Assembly: GCA_002725175.2 (NCBI GenBank) | Contig: PBQX02000108.1 | Location: forward strand, 1 to 64,000 | DNA length: 64,000 bases | DNA from: CACKLF01 sp002725175 | GTDB lineage: Bacteria; Pseudomonadota; Alphaproteobacteria; Rhodobacterales; Rhodobacteraceae | Reading direction: 5' to 3' | Shown here: one piece after another, positions 17,294 through 26,354 of the stretch | Position numbering within the stretch: the first letter of the stretch is position 1 | Layout: each line of letters starts with the position of its first letter | Translations under genes and position numbers: made by a program | Notes under the pieces: generated by a model | Told to the model about the DNA's origin: nothing | Seen by the model: only the letters and a program-made list of their open reading frames with translations | Database searches by the model: none

Positions 17294-19354
17294 ATGGATG
17301 CTTTATTAGTTGGTGGTGGATTAGCTGCCGGTGGGTGGCTTTTAAACTCAAAAAACGACTTGATATCAAATGACAAACAAGAAGAATCATCACAAAATAT
17401 ATACGATAGCGGAATTTTAGATACAAGACTACTGGAACGTAGTGCTATGAGTACACATATGGATAATACAAATATTGTTACTTCAGAAAGACCATTATCT
17501 GGTAGAAACACACGGTCATTGACTGGTGAGATAATGTCTAATGAGCAGTTTACTCACAATAATATGGTTCCGTTTTTTGGATCAAATGTAAAACAAAATA
17601 CTGAATCAAATAATGCATCAAGTACTTTACTTGAAAATTTTACTGGTGTTTCAAAATTAGAAAAACCAAAGCAAGAAATATCGCCAATGTTTGAAAATAA
17701 CAGAGAAAATATCTATGGAACTCAAAAACTACCAGAGTCTATAAGAGATAGATATAATGCATCTAGATTTAATCAAGGTGTTCCAATTACAGACCCAATT
17801 CGTGTTGGACCTGGATTAAATAAGGGATATAATGCTCAACCATCGGGTGGATTTCATCAAGCAGATGCATTGAAATATGCAGGACAGCCATCTGTTAATG
17901 AACTCAGAATTAAAACCAATCCAAAAGTTACTTATGAAGGTAGAACAGTAAATGGATTTAAAGGTACTAGACGAGGTATGCAACCTGTTGTTTCTCAAAA
18001 TAGAGTAATTAGATTTCATTCTTATGAAGGCACACCCCGTCTTAATACGACAGTTGTTAATTCAGCAGGCAGATCAACTGAGAACTTTATTGACCGAGAA
18101 ACTAATAGACAAAACTCACTTAACTCATATATAGCACCGGCAGGCCCAACTATACATAGAAGTCATAAATCACAAGTTTCAAATAAAAATCAAATAACTC
18201 ATCGTCAAAATCTAGATTCGTTTGGATTCCGCGGCCTAGGTGGCGGCAAGCGCGAATCGAGATTATCTGTTCAATATTGTTCTGATTCTCGCAAAGAAGA
18301 CAAGAAGGATGATACATATCTTGGACAAGCGAGTTCAATGGTTACTAATATTATTGCACCATTACAGGATATACTTAGACCAACTATTAAAGAAACAAAC
18401 ATTCACGATAGCTCTCCCAATAGAAATATGGCTAGTGGTGTTCAAGGAGTACCAGTGTATGATCCAAATGATGTACTTAGACCAACTATTAAAGAAACAA
18501 ACATTCACGATACACGAGAAGGTTTCATGGGAAAATCCAAACAACCGATTCACACATATACACCTGATGATACTACAAGAACAACTATTAAAGAGACATT
18601 AATACATGACAATAGATTAGGTCCTATTGGTGGCACACAATCAGCATTATACCAAGATAGACCTCAAGAACTAAAGGTAACTGCTCGTGAAACATTAAAG
18701 GATTATATTAATAATACTAATATAAAAGGAAAAAACAAAAATGCAGTTGTTAATACAGATCCTCTTCAAACAACAATTAAAGAAACAACAATTGATAATA
18801 AATATCCTGGACTAGCAACATCTGTACAAAATAAAGGTTATACTGCAACTTCTGTTACAGCACCACCAACAAATAAACAATTTACAGCAGATAATGAATA
18901 TTCTGGTCAAGCAACAGGAAAAATGAAAGGTGGTTATAGTGTAACAGAAACCAATGCACCGCCAACAAATAAACAATTTACATCAGATAATGATTATACT
19001 GGGATTGCAGAAGGCGAAGTAAAGCCGACATCCTATTCAGATATTTACAACGCAACTTTAAATGAAATGAAAGAAGGGATTTCTCGTGGACGTGAACCAA
19101 CTGGTTCTGGACTAAAAACGAATGCAACTGTTACAGAAATTGGAAATGTAGATACAAAACCAGGATTAGTACAAAGACAAACCATGTCAGCAGCGACACC
19201 AATACAAAACATACCACTTGATTCGACCAATGTTCCGTTAAGAAATGGGGGCAAATGCGATCTCGAGTCTCAAGTTAATGATAGAAATGATCCCAATAAT
19301 CTAAATCCTTTCAAAGAGAATCCATATACAAAATCACTCAATAGCACCGCTTAA
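17294..19354 (+). CDS. Virion-type protein with KETxIHD repeats (DUF5899-like)
   Basis: The protein has 686 residues. It opens with MDALLVGGGLAAGGWLLNSK, a short glycine-rich hydrophobic segment that may be a membrane anchor. The long polar body carries a degenerate repeat whose core is PTIKETxIHD, with copies near residues 360, 395, 430 and 495, and a related PPTNKQFT unit that appears twice at about 528-560. This architecture matches a family conserved in mimivirus relatives, remembered as DUF5899 and thought to be structural. No catalytic motif is present. Its last 21 bases overlap the 3' end of the convergent RFC-like gene. Confidence 0.8.
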   Translation: MDALLVGGGLAAGGWLLNSKNDLISNDKQEESSQNIYDSGILDTRLLERSAMSTHMDNTNIVTSERPLSGRNTRSLTGEIMSNEQFTHNNMVPFFGSNVKQNTESNNASSTLLENFTGVSKLEKPKQEISPMFENNRENIYGTQKLPESIRDRYNASRFNQGVPITDPIRVGPGLNKGYNAQPSGGFHQADALKYAGQPSVNELRIKTNPKVTYEGRTVNGFKGTRRGMQPVVSQNRVIRFHSYEGTPRLNTTVVNSAGRSTENFIDRETNRQNSLNSYIAPAGPTIHRSHKSQVSNKNQITHRQNLDSFGFRGLGGGKRESRLSVQYCSDSRKEDKKDDTYLGQASSMVTNIIAPLQDILRPTIKETNIHDSSPNRNMASGVQGVPVYDPNDVLRPTIKETNIHDTREGFMGKSKQPIHTYTPDDTTRTTIKETLIHDNRLGPIGGTQSALYQDRPQELKVTARETLKDYINNTNIKGKNKNAVVNTDPLQTTIKETTIDNKYPGLATSVQNKGYTATSVTAPPTNKQFTADNEYSGQATGKMKGGYSVTETNAPPTNKQFTSDNDYTGIAEGEVKPTSYSDIYNATLNEMKEGISRGREPTGSGLKTNATVTEIGNVDTKPGLVQRQTMSAATPIQNIPLDSTNVPLRNGGKCDLESQVNDRNDPNNLNPFKENPYTKSLNSTA

Positions 19355-20227
19355 ATTATCATTCTGGATTTTCCATAAACGACATAAACATGCATATAAA
19401 TGATAAGTATCGTGTTCAAATTTACTTAAATGTTCAATTGTATTTCCTATTTCAATAGCATATTCAATATTTTGGGATATTCTTGTCAAATATCTATATA
19501 ATTTCATTGCTATATCAATATGTGAAAAACCAATTAATTCCAGATTAAACAATCCATGTATTCTTTTTTTCAAATCTATTTCTTTTAAAAAATTATTATA
19601 TGAAAACGATAATTCCGATTCCTTAATTATATTGTGCCCGGTTGTTTTCTTTATTTCTAGAAAAAATAAAAAAGAATATATCTTTTTACAGCTTATTTCT
19701 TCTAAATAAAATTCTATAAATTCTTCATCATAGTCAAATCCCTCAGCAGTTAAAACATGTTTTGCTATTTCTCTAAAATTATCATCCGATGGTAAATTCA
19801 TCTCAAAAGTCATAGCCCATGTAGATAAATCAATCTGGTTAACAGATTCTAAAACACAAACGACTATTGAATTTGATGACAATATGTTGTATAATATATA
19901 TAAAAATTGACTTGACATTTTATGCAAATTCTCAATAATTAACCATTTCTTATTAACGCTCGACTTTGAATTAATAAAACTATTTAATTTATCTTTAGAA
20001 TCAAGCGTTTTTAATGATAAATGATTTAACCAAAGAACGTTTTTTCCAGTATTTGCTTGATTCAAAAATATCTTTATTAAAGTGCGTTTTCCACTACCAG
20101 GTTCACCGGATAAAACAAAATGTGAATATTCTTTTGTTTCTATCATTTTTTTCAAATAACCAACCACATTCTTATTTGATAAAAAATGGTCTAACGTTTT
20201 AGGACTGTGTTTCTCATACCAAGACAT
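19334..20227 (-). CDS. RFC small-subunit-like AAA+ protein with degenerate ATPase site
   Basis: The protein has 297 residues. It begins MSWYEKHSPKTLDHFLSNKN, the WxEKxxPxTLD start typical of RFC subunits. Walker A GEPGSGKRT is intact near residue 43. Walker B is WLIIENLHK, which lacks the acidic DE pair. The conserved SRC arginine finger is missing; the region reads STWAMTFEMNLPSDD. The C-terminal collar is present. It is therefore probably a structural clamp-loader subunit with weak or no hydrolysis, one of three RFC paralogues here. It starts 48 bases from the divergent U-box/DUB gene. Confidence 0.8.
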   Translation of the reverse strand: MSWYEKHSPKTLDHFLSNKNVVGYLKKMIETKEYSHFVLSGEPGSGKRTLIKIFLNQANTGKNVLWLNHLSLKTLDSKDKLNSFINSKSSVNKKWLIIENLHKMSSQFLYILYNILSSNSIVVCVLESVNQIDLSTWAMTFEMNLPSDDNFREIAKHVLTAEGFDYDEEFIEFYLEEISCKKIYSFLFFLEIKKTTGHNIIKESELSFSYNNFLKEIDLKKRIHGLFNLELIGFSHIDIAMKLYRYLTRISQNIEYAIEIGNTIEHLSKFEHDTYHLYACLCRLWKIQNDNLSGAIE

Positions 20228-20275
20228 TACATAACATTAAGATAATAACTCTTATTTTTTATTTTTTATTATTTA

Positions 20276-22462
20276 ATGAGTGACACAAATAAATCGAATA
20301 AAAAATTATTAGATTCAGTATTTGGAGATACTCTAATCATTACTTGTCCTATAACAAAAAAAGCATTTGATGATCCTGTCGTAGCTTCTGATAAAATCAC
20401 ATATGAACGTAAAGCTATTGAAAAACACTTTGAAAACAGCGATAAGTCATATGTAACTGGTAAAAAATTAGAGCACAAAATATTAATACCCAATGCTTTT
20501 ATTAAATCAATCACAGACCTAATAAAGAATAAGCAACCAGAATATTATAATTATATTAACTCAACATCACCTAAAACCCAAATTGCAGGTTCTGATAAAA
20601 ACTTTGAAGAGGAGCACAAAAAAATCATGGAAAGTATTGATAATGCGGAATTCCCGCCGCACGCTGCCGCGCGCCTGAAGCGTATGGTGTCTGCGCCAAC
20701 CGCAGTCGACGAGGTGGAACACGGTGATCTCTCCATGGCAGCGGACTCCATCGCCACGCTTGACGATGAAGTCAAAAAAATTATGATGGCATATGATTCT
20801 GGTCCAGAAGGTGCTGTCGAGCGCAAGGAGGCCGATGTCGAAAATTTAGATAAGTTAGATAAGGAAGTCAAACAAATTATGATGGCATATGATTCCGGTC
20901 CATCCGCCACCGANCTCGCGAAGGTTGATGCCGAAAATCTAGATGAGGAAGTCAAAAACATCATGAAAAGCATAGATAAAAGTATAATGACATTTGATTC
21001 CGCAATAATTGATACTGCGCCGATATTGCCACCAGCACCGACGCCGAAGAATCCTGGTATTATGGAAAAATTAAAAGGCCTATATTCAAAAAGAGATCGT
21101 TCGAAAAGACAAATAAAAAGAACACCTACCATACGCGATCCGTTACAGCCATCATGGTGGCCGTGGGCGCCTAAGCAGTCGCCGCCGCCGGCTGCGCCAC
21201 GCGCGCCTGGAAAGCAAGTAACTACACAAACCATGCCTACGCCGCCCGCAGCACCCATAGCGACACAAACCATGCCCCCGCCACCCGTGACACCGATGGC
21301 GACACAAACACACGAGCTCCGAGATAGCGACAGGAATTACGATGCAATATTCTTATCAAAAGAAAGAGAAGAACGTTTTTTGAAAAACATTCCTCGTAAT
21401 TTACAAATTGTCAATATGCTAATTGACAAGAGAAAGGCTGAAATTGCTGCACAACAGGCAATGAACGCACAAAAACAGAGATTAGCTGCGTCCAATCTGA
21501 CAAGCCTGGTATCTATCAAAAAACCATCTAGTAGTAGTGATACATCTAGTAGTAGTGATACATCTAGTAGTAGTGATACATCTAGTAGTAGTGATACATC
21601 TAGTAGTAGTAGTGATACATCTAGTAGTAGTGATACATCTAGTGGTTCGGATGCAGATGATGAGCTCGAACCGATACGAATGCGCCGTCAGAAAGTGCCT
21701 CTTAAGCACGTTCCGAAAAAATGTATTCTTAAAGACTCAGTGAACACAGAAATTGTTTTTAATCCTTTAAATTTAAAAAATAATAGTAACGGTAGAAATT
21801 GTTGTTGGATAAATTCATCTCTCTATGCTTTTCTTTCTAATGAATATGTAGTTAATATTCTATTAGAAAGAACCATAGAAGATTATGAAAAACAGGCAAG
21901 GGAGGACCACGATCCTCATAGTCTACATGAACTGAAGCAGCAGTTATTGGTATTTAAAAACAATCCTGATGGGGGATGGATTCAGGATAATTATTCAAAA
22001 TTATATTATTTAATCCAATCAAAATATAATTGGCGTCCTGAAGATTTTGCTGAATTAGGTGATTTTGGTGATGCTAGAGTAACTTTTGATTTATTTTTAG
22101 CTTGTTTTGAAAAACGTACCTGGTCAGCGGATGGCCCAGCCGGAAAATTAAAATTAGAATCTGATTTTAGATATATAAATACAACTGAAGAGCTTTGTGA
22201 ATTTTTACAATATAAAGAAAACTATATTTGTATTTCATTAGTTATAACAGATGATTGTTTAGAAGTGAAAGAAATGGGTCAAGATATTGATGATGCTGGT
22301 CATTATGTGGCATACTCAAGAATAAATCAACATAAGTGGCGTAAAATGGATAGTGGAAATACAATAAAAGATGAATATTTTAATAATATTATTGGTGAAT
22401 GTCCCGAAAATGAGAAATTATATGTATATGGTTTATTTCTTTTGAAAGATGCTTTACAATAA
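20276..22462 (+). CDS. U-box E3 ligase fused to a USP (C19)-type deubiquitinase
   Basis: The protein has 728 residues. Residues about 18-90 form a U-box (ITCPITKKAFDDPVVASD...TYERKAIEKHF...KSYVTGKKL), the E2-docking fold of E3 ligases. A linker of about 400 residues contains three EVKxIMMAYDSGP-like units, Pro-rich stretches and an SSSDT microsatellite. The C-terminal domain (from about 495) carries a USP-like catalytic set: NCCWINS with the probable nucleophile C510, H676 in GHYVAYS and D692 in WRKMDSGN. One chain could therefore both attach and remove ubiquitin. The canonical Tyr after Cys is Trp here. One ambiguous base (20914) leaves a residue undetermined. Neighbours encode AN1 and RING fingers. 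Confidence 0.85.
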   Translation: MSDTNKSNKKLLDSVFGDTLIITCPITKKAFDDPVVASDKITYERKAIEKHFENSDKSYVTGKKLEHKILIPNAFIKSITDLIKNKQPEYYNYINSTSPKTQIAGSDKNFEEEHKKIMESIDNAEFPPHAAARLKRMVSAPTAVDEVEHGDLSMAADSIATLDDEVKKIMMAYDSGPEGAVERKEADVENLDKLDKEVKQIMMAYDSGPSATXLAKVDAENLDEEVKNIMKSIDKSIMTFDSAIIDTAPILPPAPTPKNPGIMEKLKGLYSKRDRSKRQIKRTPTIRDPLQPSWWPWAPKQSPPPAAPRAPGKQVTTQTMPTPPAAPIATQTMPPPPVTPMATQTHELRDSDRNYDAIFLSKEREERFLKNIPRNLQIVNMLIDKRKAEIAAQQAMNAQKQRLAASNLTSLVSIKKPSSSSDTSSSSDTSSSSDTSSSSDTSSSSSDTSSSSDTSSGSDADDELEPIRMRRQKVPLKHVPKKCILKDSVNTEIVFNPLNLKNNSNGRNCCWINSSLYAFLSNEYVVNILLERTIEDYEKQAREDHDPHSLHELKQQLLVFKNNPDGGWIQDNYSKLYYLIQSKYNWRPEDFAELGDFGDARVTFDLFLACFEKRTWSADGPAGKLKLESDFRYINTTEELCEFLQYKENYICISLVITDDCLEVKEMGQDIDDAGHYVAYSRINQHKWRKMDSGNTIKDEYFNNIIGECPENEKLYVYGLFLLKDALQ
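21527..21640 (+). repeat. 18-base coding microsatellite (SSSSDT)
   Basis: Seven starts of an 18-base unit encoding S-S-S-S-D-T occur at 21527, 21545, 21563, 21581, 21599, 21620 and 21638. The unit at 21599 is three bases longer, and the last is interrupted. The array lies in the linker of the U-box/DUB fusion. Near-perfect copies imply active length variation without frameshift. Confidence 0.9.
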
Positions 22463-22505
22463 AAATGAGGAGCTAATATAAATATGTATTGTAACTAATA
22501 TTAAC

Positions 22506-22748
22506 ATGAGTAATGAAAATAAACCCGCACTTGAAAATAAACCCGCACTTGAAAATAAATCCCAAAAATGTACTTACTGTAAAAAAAAGAAGTTGGTGAT
22601 GTTAGAGTGTACATGTGGTAATAAATATTGTTTAAATCATTATCCACCAGGAAATCATAATTGTTCAAAAAGTCTTTGTAAAGATTCTGGAGTGTTATCG
22701 TTAACCTCCGAAGCAACGGGACTTTTTCGTAAAATTGATAAAATTTAA
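22506..22748 (+). CDS. AN1-type zinc-finger protein
   Basis: The protein has 80 residues. Residues about 22-60 show CTYCKKKKLVMLECTCG.KYCLNH.PPGNHNC, the C-x2-C...C-x-C-x4-C-x2-H...H-x-C zinc ligand pattern of AN1 fingers. AN1 proteins bind ubiquitin or Cdc48/p97 in stress and protein-quality pathways. The N-terminus has a near-perfect tandem repeat encoding NKPALE. It follows the U-box/DUB gene on the same strand after 43 bases, which supports a shared ubiquitin role. Its 3' end overlaps the convergent 22745 gene by four bases. Confidence 0.85.
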   Translation: MSNENKPALENKPALENKSQKCTYCKKKKLVMLECTCGNKYCLNHYPPGNHNCSKSLCKDSGVLSLTSEATGLFRKIDKI

Positions 22749-23062
22749 ACAGAGTTTAAACCATTACCGCGATTCAAATAATGTTTTCTTAAAGCAATTT
22801 GTCTCACAGTAATCGGAGATACTGGTTTTTTAAAGTTTTTATTTGTAACTGGTCTATTTTTATATGGAAAAGGCTTGGAAACATAATCATATTCTAGTCT
22901 AGTTGTACCAGTTCCGTTTGATGCTTTTTCGTGTAAAACAGTCGCAGTTCCGTATTTATTCCATGGATTAAACTTCTCTTCTAATGTATACACCTGTATT
23001 ATAAAAAATACTAAAGTTACAAACAATATACATTTTAATGCAGTCTCTGTAACACAAGTCAT
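22745..23062 (-). CDS. Small single-span membrane protein
   Basis: The protein has 105 residues. A hydrophobic span at about 8-26 (ALKCILFVTLVFFIIQVY) is followed by a polar tail rich in Lys, Tyr and Pro, with FNPWNKYGTATVLHEK. No family is recognised. The topology (short N-terminus, one span, basic tail) is common among virion inner-membrane proteins of mimivirus relatives. It lies 20 bases downstream of the capsid gene on the same strand. Confidence 0.7.
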   Translation of the reverse strand: MTCVTETALKCILFVTLVFFIIQVYTLEEKFNPWNKYGTATVLHEKASNGTGTTRLEYDYVSKPFPYKNRPVTNKNFKKPVSPITVRQIALRKHYLNRGNGLNSV

Positions 23063-23082
23063 TATAATATAATATAAGTTAA

Positions 23083-24780
23083 TTAATTTGAAAAAGCAAG
23101 GCCGGCCATACCACCAACAATACGCAATAAATTGTAATTTACAGCATAAACAAACACATTAAAATCATAAGTCTCAAAATTATCATAATTTGGTGTAATA
23201 TCACACATTTCCAATTCTATTTGTAAATTTGAAACACGAGACATATTACAACATCCCGATGGTTGATATCTTGATGGCTCAAGTGCGAATGAATATAAAT
23301 ATATACCACTCTTGTCAGAAGTTTTTATATTATGTTGATAAGGTTGTACGTACCTAAAAAATATACTGTCTCGTGACGAATATCTTTCAACTCCATCAAA
23401 TAATAATCGACTCGATTTAATCGCGTCTTCTTTCCAAAAATTAAAATTAAATTTTGTGGGTAGTAAGGCTACACTTTTAGTAGTTGTATCATTGTCTAAT
23501 GGAATAAGTTCATTATTTTCATATATTAATTCCCCATTTGTATCTGTCTTATAATATAGGGGGTCCTCATTATCAAATCCTAAAAGACGACAATATGCAT
23601 TTGTACCTGGTGGAATATACTCATCTTCCCAATTTGTATAATTATTATGTCGATTTAATTTTTTAGCAACGTCATTTCTTTGACCGCACCATACTATATA
23701 TTTAACTGGATGTTGGAATTGTAAATTTAAAGTAGCTGTTCCGATGACTCCAGTAAAATCTTGACGATATACCTGCTCTATCAAATACTCATGATTATTT
23801 TTTGCGAATTTTGTTCTTTCGTCTTTATCTAAAAATATATAATTCACCAATAAATGTGTATCCATATTCCATCCCTGAATATTCTTAGGGCCATCTGACA
23901 GATCTATACTGTCTTGAAAACGATTCGATTGTACACCAGTTATAAAATTACCAATATGATGATGTTCATCACTTGTAGGAGCTGTCCTTGCTCCTTTAGG
24001 AATCGAACCTCCACTTTTAGTTTCGATAATTGTGTATAATTCTGTTATTGGTCTACATTCAATTTCTAAAGTTATCTCGTGATATTGAAGTGCAATCAAA
24101 GGTAAAGCTAAACCTGGATTTGTAGAGAACCAAAATGGAATGGGAACATACAGTTTTCGTCCGCTTATTGACGGGGGTTGTAAGAAAGAATTTTTTTTAA
24201 AATTAGAAAAGTAAATATCATCTGAATCGGGATTCTTGCTCAATGCTCGATCTAATGATGAGGATGGATAAACACCCGCGTTCCAGCCATTGTGTGAAGG
24301 CATAAACAAATCAGCTTGATGTCCAATCATATTATCAAAATTATTCTTTCCTGAAGTATCAAGAAATATTTCATGCCAAATTTCTATCCATTGACCATAC
24401 ACTTCTGAAATTTTATTTCCACCAATTGCTAAATTACACTTTTTAATAATCTGACAACCAATATTTGGCACCCATGCAAATTTTGCGTTTGAGTAATTAT
24501 TGGTAGCACTATCAAAGAAGTGTGCTGAATATATGTCAGGAAGATTTATACAAAAATATATTTTATTTATTAAATCACCATTTCGAGTGATTTTACATTT
24601 CAACTGGGTTTCGACATCATTAGCGATGTTTTGAGTTCCTTCAAAATCCAATCGAAGCATTTCCATAGAAAAATTTGTATGTCTCTTATAAACTGCTTTA
24701 AAAAAAGTCATTTGTGGATTTCCGTTTAAATATGCATTTTGTGCACCATATTTTGTTAATTGTAGTGTTCCTCCTGTCAT
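23083..24780 (-). CDS. MCP: Major capsid protein, double jelly-roll
   Basis: The protein has 565 residues. It begins MTGGTLQLTKYGAQNAYLNGNPQMTFFKAVYKRHTNF, the near-universal NCLDV capsid start (GG...L...G.QD/NxYLTGNP..TFFK.VYRRHTNF). The N-terminal jelly roll is followed by the second, with LLFDGVERYSSRDSIFFRYVQPYQHN and YLYSFALEPSRYQPSGCCNMSRV near the end, both diagnostic of NCLDV capsomers. Trimers of this protein tile the icosahedral shell. The length is typical for mimivirus-related algal viruses. The upstream region is AT-rich, as for late genes. Confidence 0.98.
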   Translation of the reverse strand: MTGGTLQLTKYGAQNAYLNGNPQMTFFKAVYKRHTNFSMEMLRLDFEGTQNIANDVETQLKCKITRNGDLINKIYFCINLPDIYSAHFFDSATNNYSNAKFAWVPNIGCQIIKKCNLAIGGNKISEVYGQWIEIWHEIFLDTSGKNNFDNMIGHQADLFMPSHNGWNAGVYPSSSLDRALSKNPDSDDIYFSNFKKNSFLQPPSISGRKLYVPIPFWFSTNPGLALPLIALQYHEITLEIECRPITELYTIIETKSGGSIPKGARTAPTSDEHHHIGNFITGVQSNRFQDSIDLSDGPKNIQGWNMDTHLLVNYIFLDKDERTKFAKNNHEYLIEQVYRQDFTGVIGTATLNLQFQHPVKYIVWCGQRNDVAKKLNRHNNYTNWEDEYIPPGTNAYCRLLGFDNEDPLYYKTDTNGELIYENNELIPLDNDTTTKSVALLPTKFNFNFWKEDAIKSSRLLFDGVERYSSRDSIFFRYVQPYQHNIKTSDKSGIYLYSFALEPSRYQPSGCCNMSRVSNLQIELEMCDITPNYDNFETYDFNVFVYAVNYNLLRIVGGMAGLAFSN

Positions 24781-24861
24781 ATTGAAGTTATATAATTTAT
24801 TTCTTATTTAATTACGCAATTTAAAATTCAAGATTTTTAGTATTAAACAAATACTTCTAAA

Positions 24862-25005
24862 ATGCAACATTTTTTACTCCTCGAAGTAGCGTCGTTTTCT
24901 TCAAATATAGATTTGGAAATACAAAAAATAATATATGAAAAATCATCATACTATCATTCATCACCGATGCCTGTGGCGCTCTGGTCCAGTAATTATCTAA
25001 GCTAA
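24862..25005 (+). CDS. Possible small ORF between capsid and RING genes
   Basis: An open frame of 47 residues (MQHFLLLEVASSFSSNIDLEIQ start) runs in the 216-base gap between the divergently placed capsid and the RING genes. Its stop overlaps the last nine bases of the convergent RING gene. The IDLEIQKIIYEKSSYYHSS portion could be a degraded F-box-like or ankyrin-end segment. There is no supporting homology that I can see, so it may be a remnant. Confidence 0.3.
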   Translation: MQHFLLLEVASFSSNIDLEIQKIIYEKSSYYHSSPMPVALWSSNYLS

Positions 25006-25431
25006 TAATGCTTGACTAATTTGAATTCTACATAAGAAACAGCTATTATTTTTATGTCTATATATTTCATAACAAGCTCTACACGAAATTTTATGACCAC
25101 AAGGAATAAGTGTTACTTCCGGAGTCTTCTCAAGACAGATCATACACTCGTCTACTGGAAAAATGTCAACAACATCTAACACATTAACAACTTCAATATT
25201 TTTTCCCTTTATGCAATAAAATGGTTTAATTTTATTATTAGAATTAAGAGTCAAATCATTTGGTAATATTTTATAAAATGCTCCAACTTTTCTCAAATTT
25301 TTTGGGAATCTACAATTATAATCATTATTATACACATTTTTAAATCGCTTTCCTTCAACGTCAACATAAGAGTGGAATTTTATTCTTAATTTACCTTTTT
25401 CTAAGACACAGTTCAGAATTATATGCGCCAT
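24997..25431 (-). CDS. RING-finger protein (C3HC4)
   Basis: The protein has 144 residues. The C-terminal 50 residues show CMICLEKTPEVTLIPCGHKISCRACYEI...CFLCRIQI, a complete C3HC4 RING that would bind two zinc ions and recruit an E2. Such a BIRC/MEX-type RING at the extreme C-terminus is common in viral E3 ligases. The N-terminal 95 residues are beta-rich (IILNCVLEKGKLRIKFHSYVDV) with no family recognised and may bind the substrate. Confidence 0.88.
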   Translation of the reverse strand: MAHIILNCVLEKGKLRIKFHSYVDVEGKRFKNVYNNDYNCRFPKNLRKVGAFYKILPNDLTLNSNNKIKPFYCIKGKNIEVVNVLDVVDIFPVDECMICLEKTPEVTLIPCGHKISCRACYEIYRHKNNSCFLCRIQISQALLA

Positions 25432-25481
25432 TTAACATTATTGTGTATTATTTGAATATAAAAAATTCGCATTTCATTTTT

Positions 25482-26324
25482 TTATCTTTTATTTGGACAG
25501 TGTGTTGCACCTTGGTCATTTCCTTCGTCAATACCACAATTACCTGTATATTTTGCTTGTTGCGTTTCGTCTAATACGGGCCATCCTTTAAATCTTAATC
25601 TATTTGCGTCTAGGCGATGCATTTTATCTGCCTTTAATATCATTGCAATTACTGTAATACCAAAAAGAACAAATATTATTAGATTTGCAACGGTTAGCAT
25701 TGCCATACTGAAATTATTATATCTCATATATCCAGTTAAAATTAATAAACAAAGAAATATGGTACAAACTCTAATGAATTGATTCATATTTTTTCTTCTA
25801 ATGAAGAGGTCGTTACTTAAATCTCTTTGGCGTTGTAAAGTTGAGTTATCATCAATTAAATTAATATATTCATGATTACGGTTACCTCTTAAACGGTTAT
25901 AAAGCATACGTAGCTCTTCTGAAGTGTGTTGCCAATTATCAGTTGCATTCTGCGCAGTATTTTGAACTTCATTTAAATGCGAATGTCTATTCTTTTTTGC
26001 TTCAAACGCATATTTTTTCAACCCTTTGAAAAATCCATTATTTTCAGCGAGATTATCGTGATATTCTCTTGTTAATAGAGACGAATACACTTTGTAATAA
26101 TATTCTGCATTTACGACGAATGTTTGTTGGTCTGCAGCTGCCGCATTATTGTTAATGATATTTAGCAAACCTGAACCAGCATTTCCTAAATTCGCATCAT
26201 TTTTCACAGTATCATAAAATACTCGCAAATCATCATCGTTTTTTAATGGGAGAGCACCAGCCTCGCCGATTTTGCTTAAATCGTACAACCATTTTGGATT
26301 TAAATAAGATTTGTCAGTTGCCAT
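25482..26324 (-). CDS. Two-span membrane protein, probable virion component
   Basis: The protein has 280 residues. The N-terminal 180 residues are polar and helical, and a coiled-coil-like region is likely around 110-165. Two hydrophobic spans at roughly 184-203 and 212-236 are separated by a short loop. The C-terminal tail is Cys-containing (YTGNCGIDEGNDQGATHCPNK). No signal peptide or enzyme motif is present. It belongs to a run of membrane proteins downstream of the capsid gene and is probably an inner-membrane virion protein (inference from context). Confidence 0.75.
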   Translation of the reverse strand: MATDKSYLNPKWLYDLSKIGEAGALPLKNDDDLRVFYDTVKNDANLGNAGSGLLNIINNNAAAADQQTFVVNAEYYYKVYSSLLTREYHDNLAENNGFFKGLKKYAFEAKKNRHSHLNEVQNTAQNATDNWQHTSEELRMLYNRLRGNRNHEYINLIDDNSTLQRQRDLSNDLFIRRKNMNQFIRVCTIFLCLLILTGYMRYNNFSMAMLTVANLIIFVLFGITVIAMILKADKMHRLDANRLRFKGWPVLDETQQAKYTGNCGIDEGNDQGATHCPNKR

Positions 26325-26354
26325 TACTATTACAATTTATTTATTTATTCGTTC

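Noticed and set aside
20551..21273. 240-codon open frame antisense to the U-box/DUB linker
   Set aside because: It mirrors low-complexity GC-rich coding sequence of the real gene, has biased Gly/Val/Ser composition and no motif.
23995..24015. tRNA T-arm-like string (GGAATCGAACCTCC)
   Set aside because: It is within the capsid coding sequence, and no acceptor, D-arm or anticodon arm is found around it.
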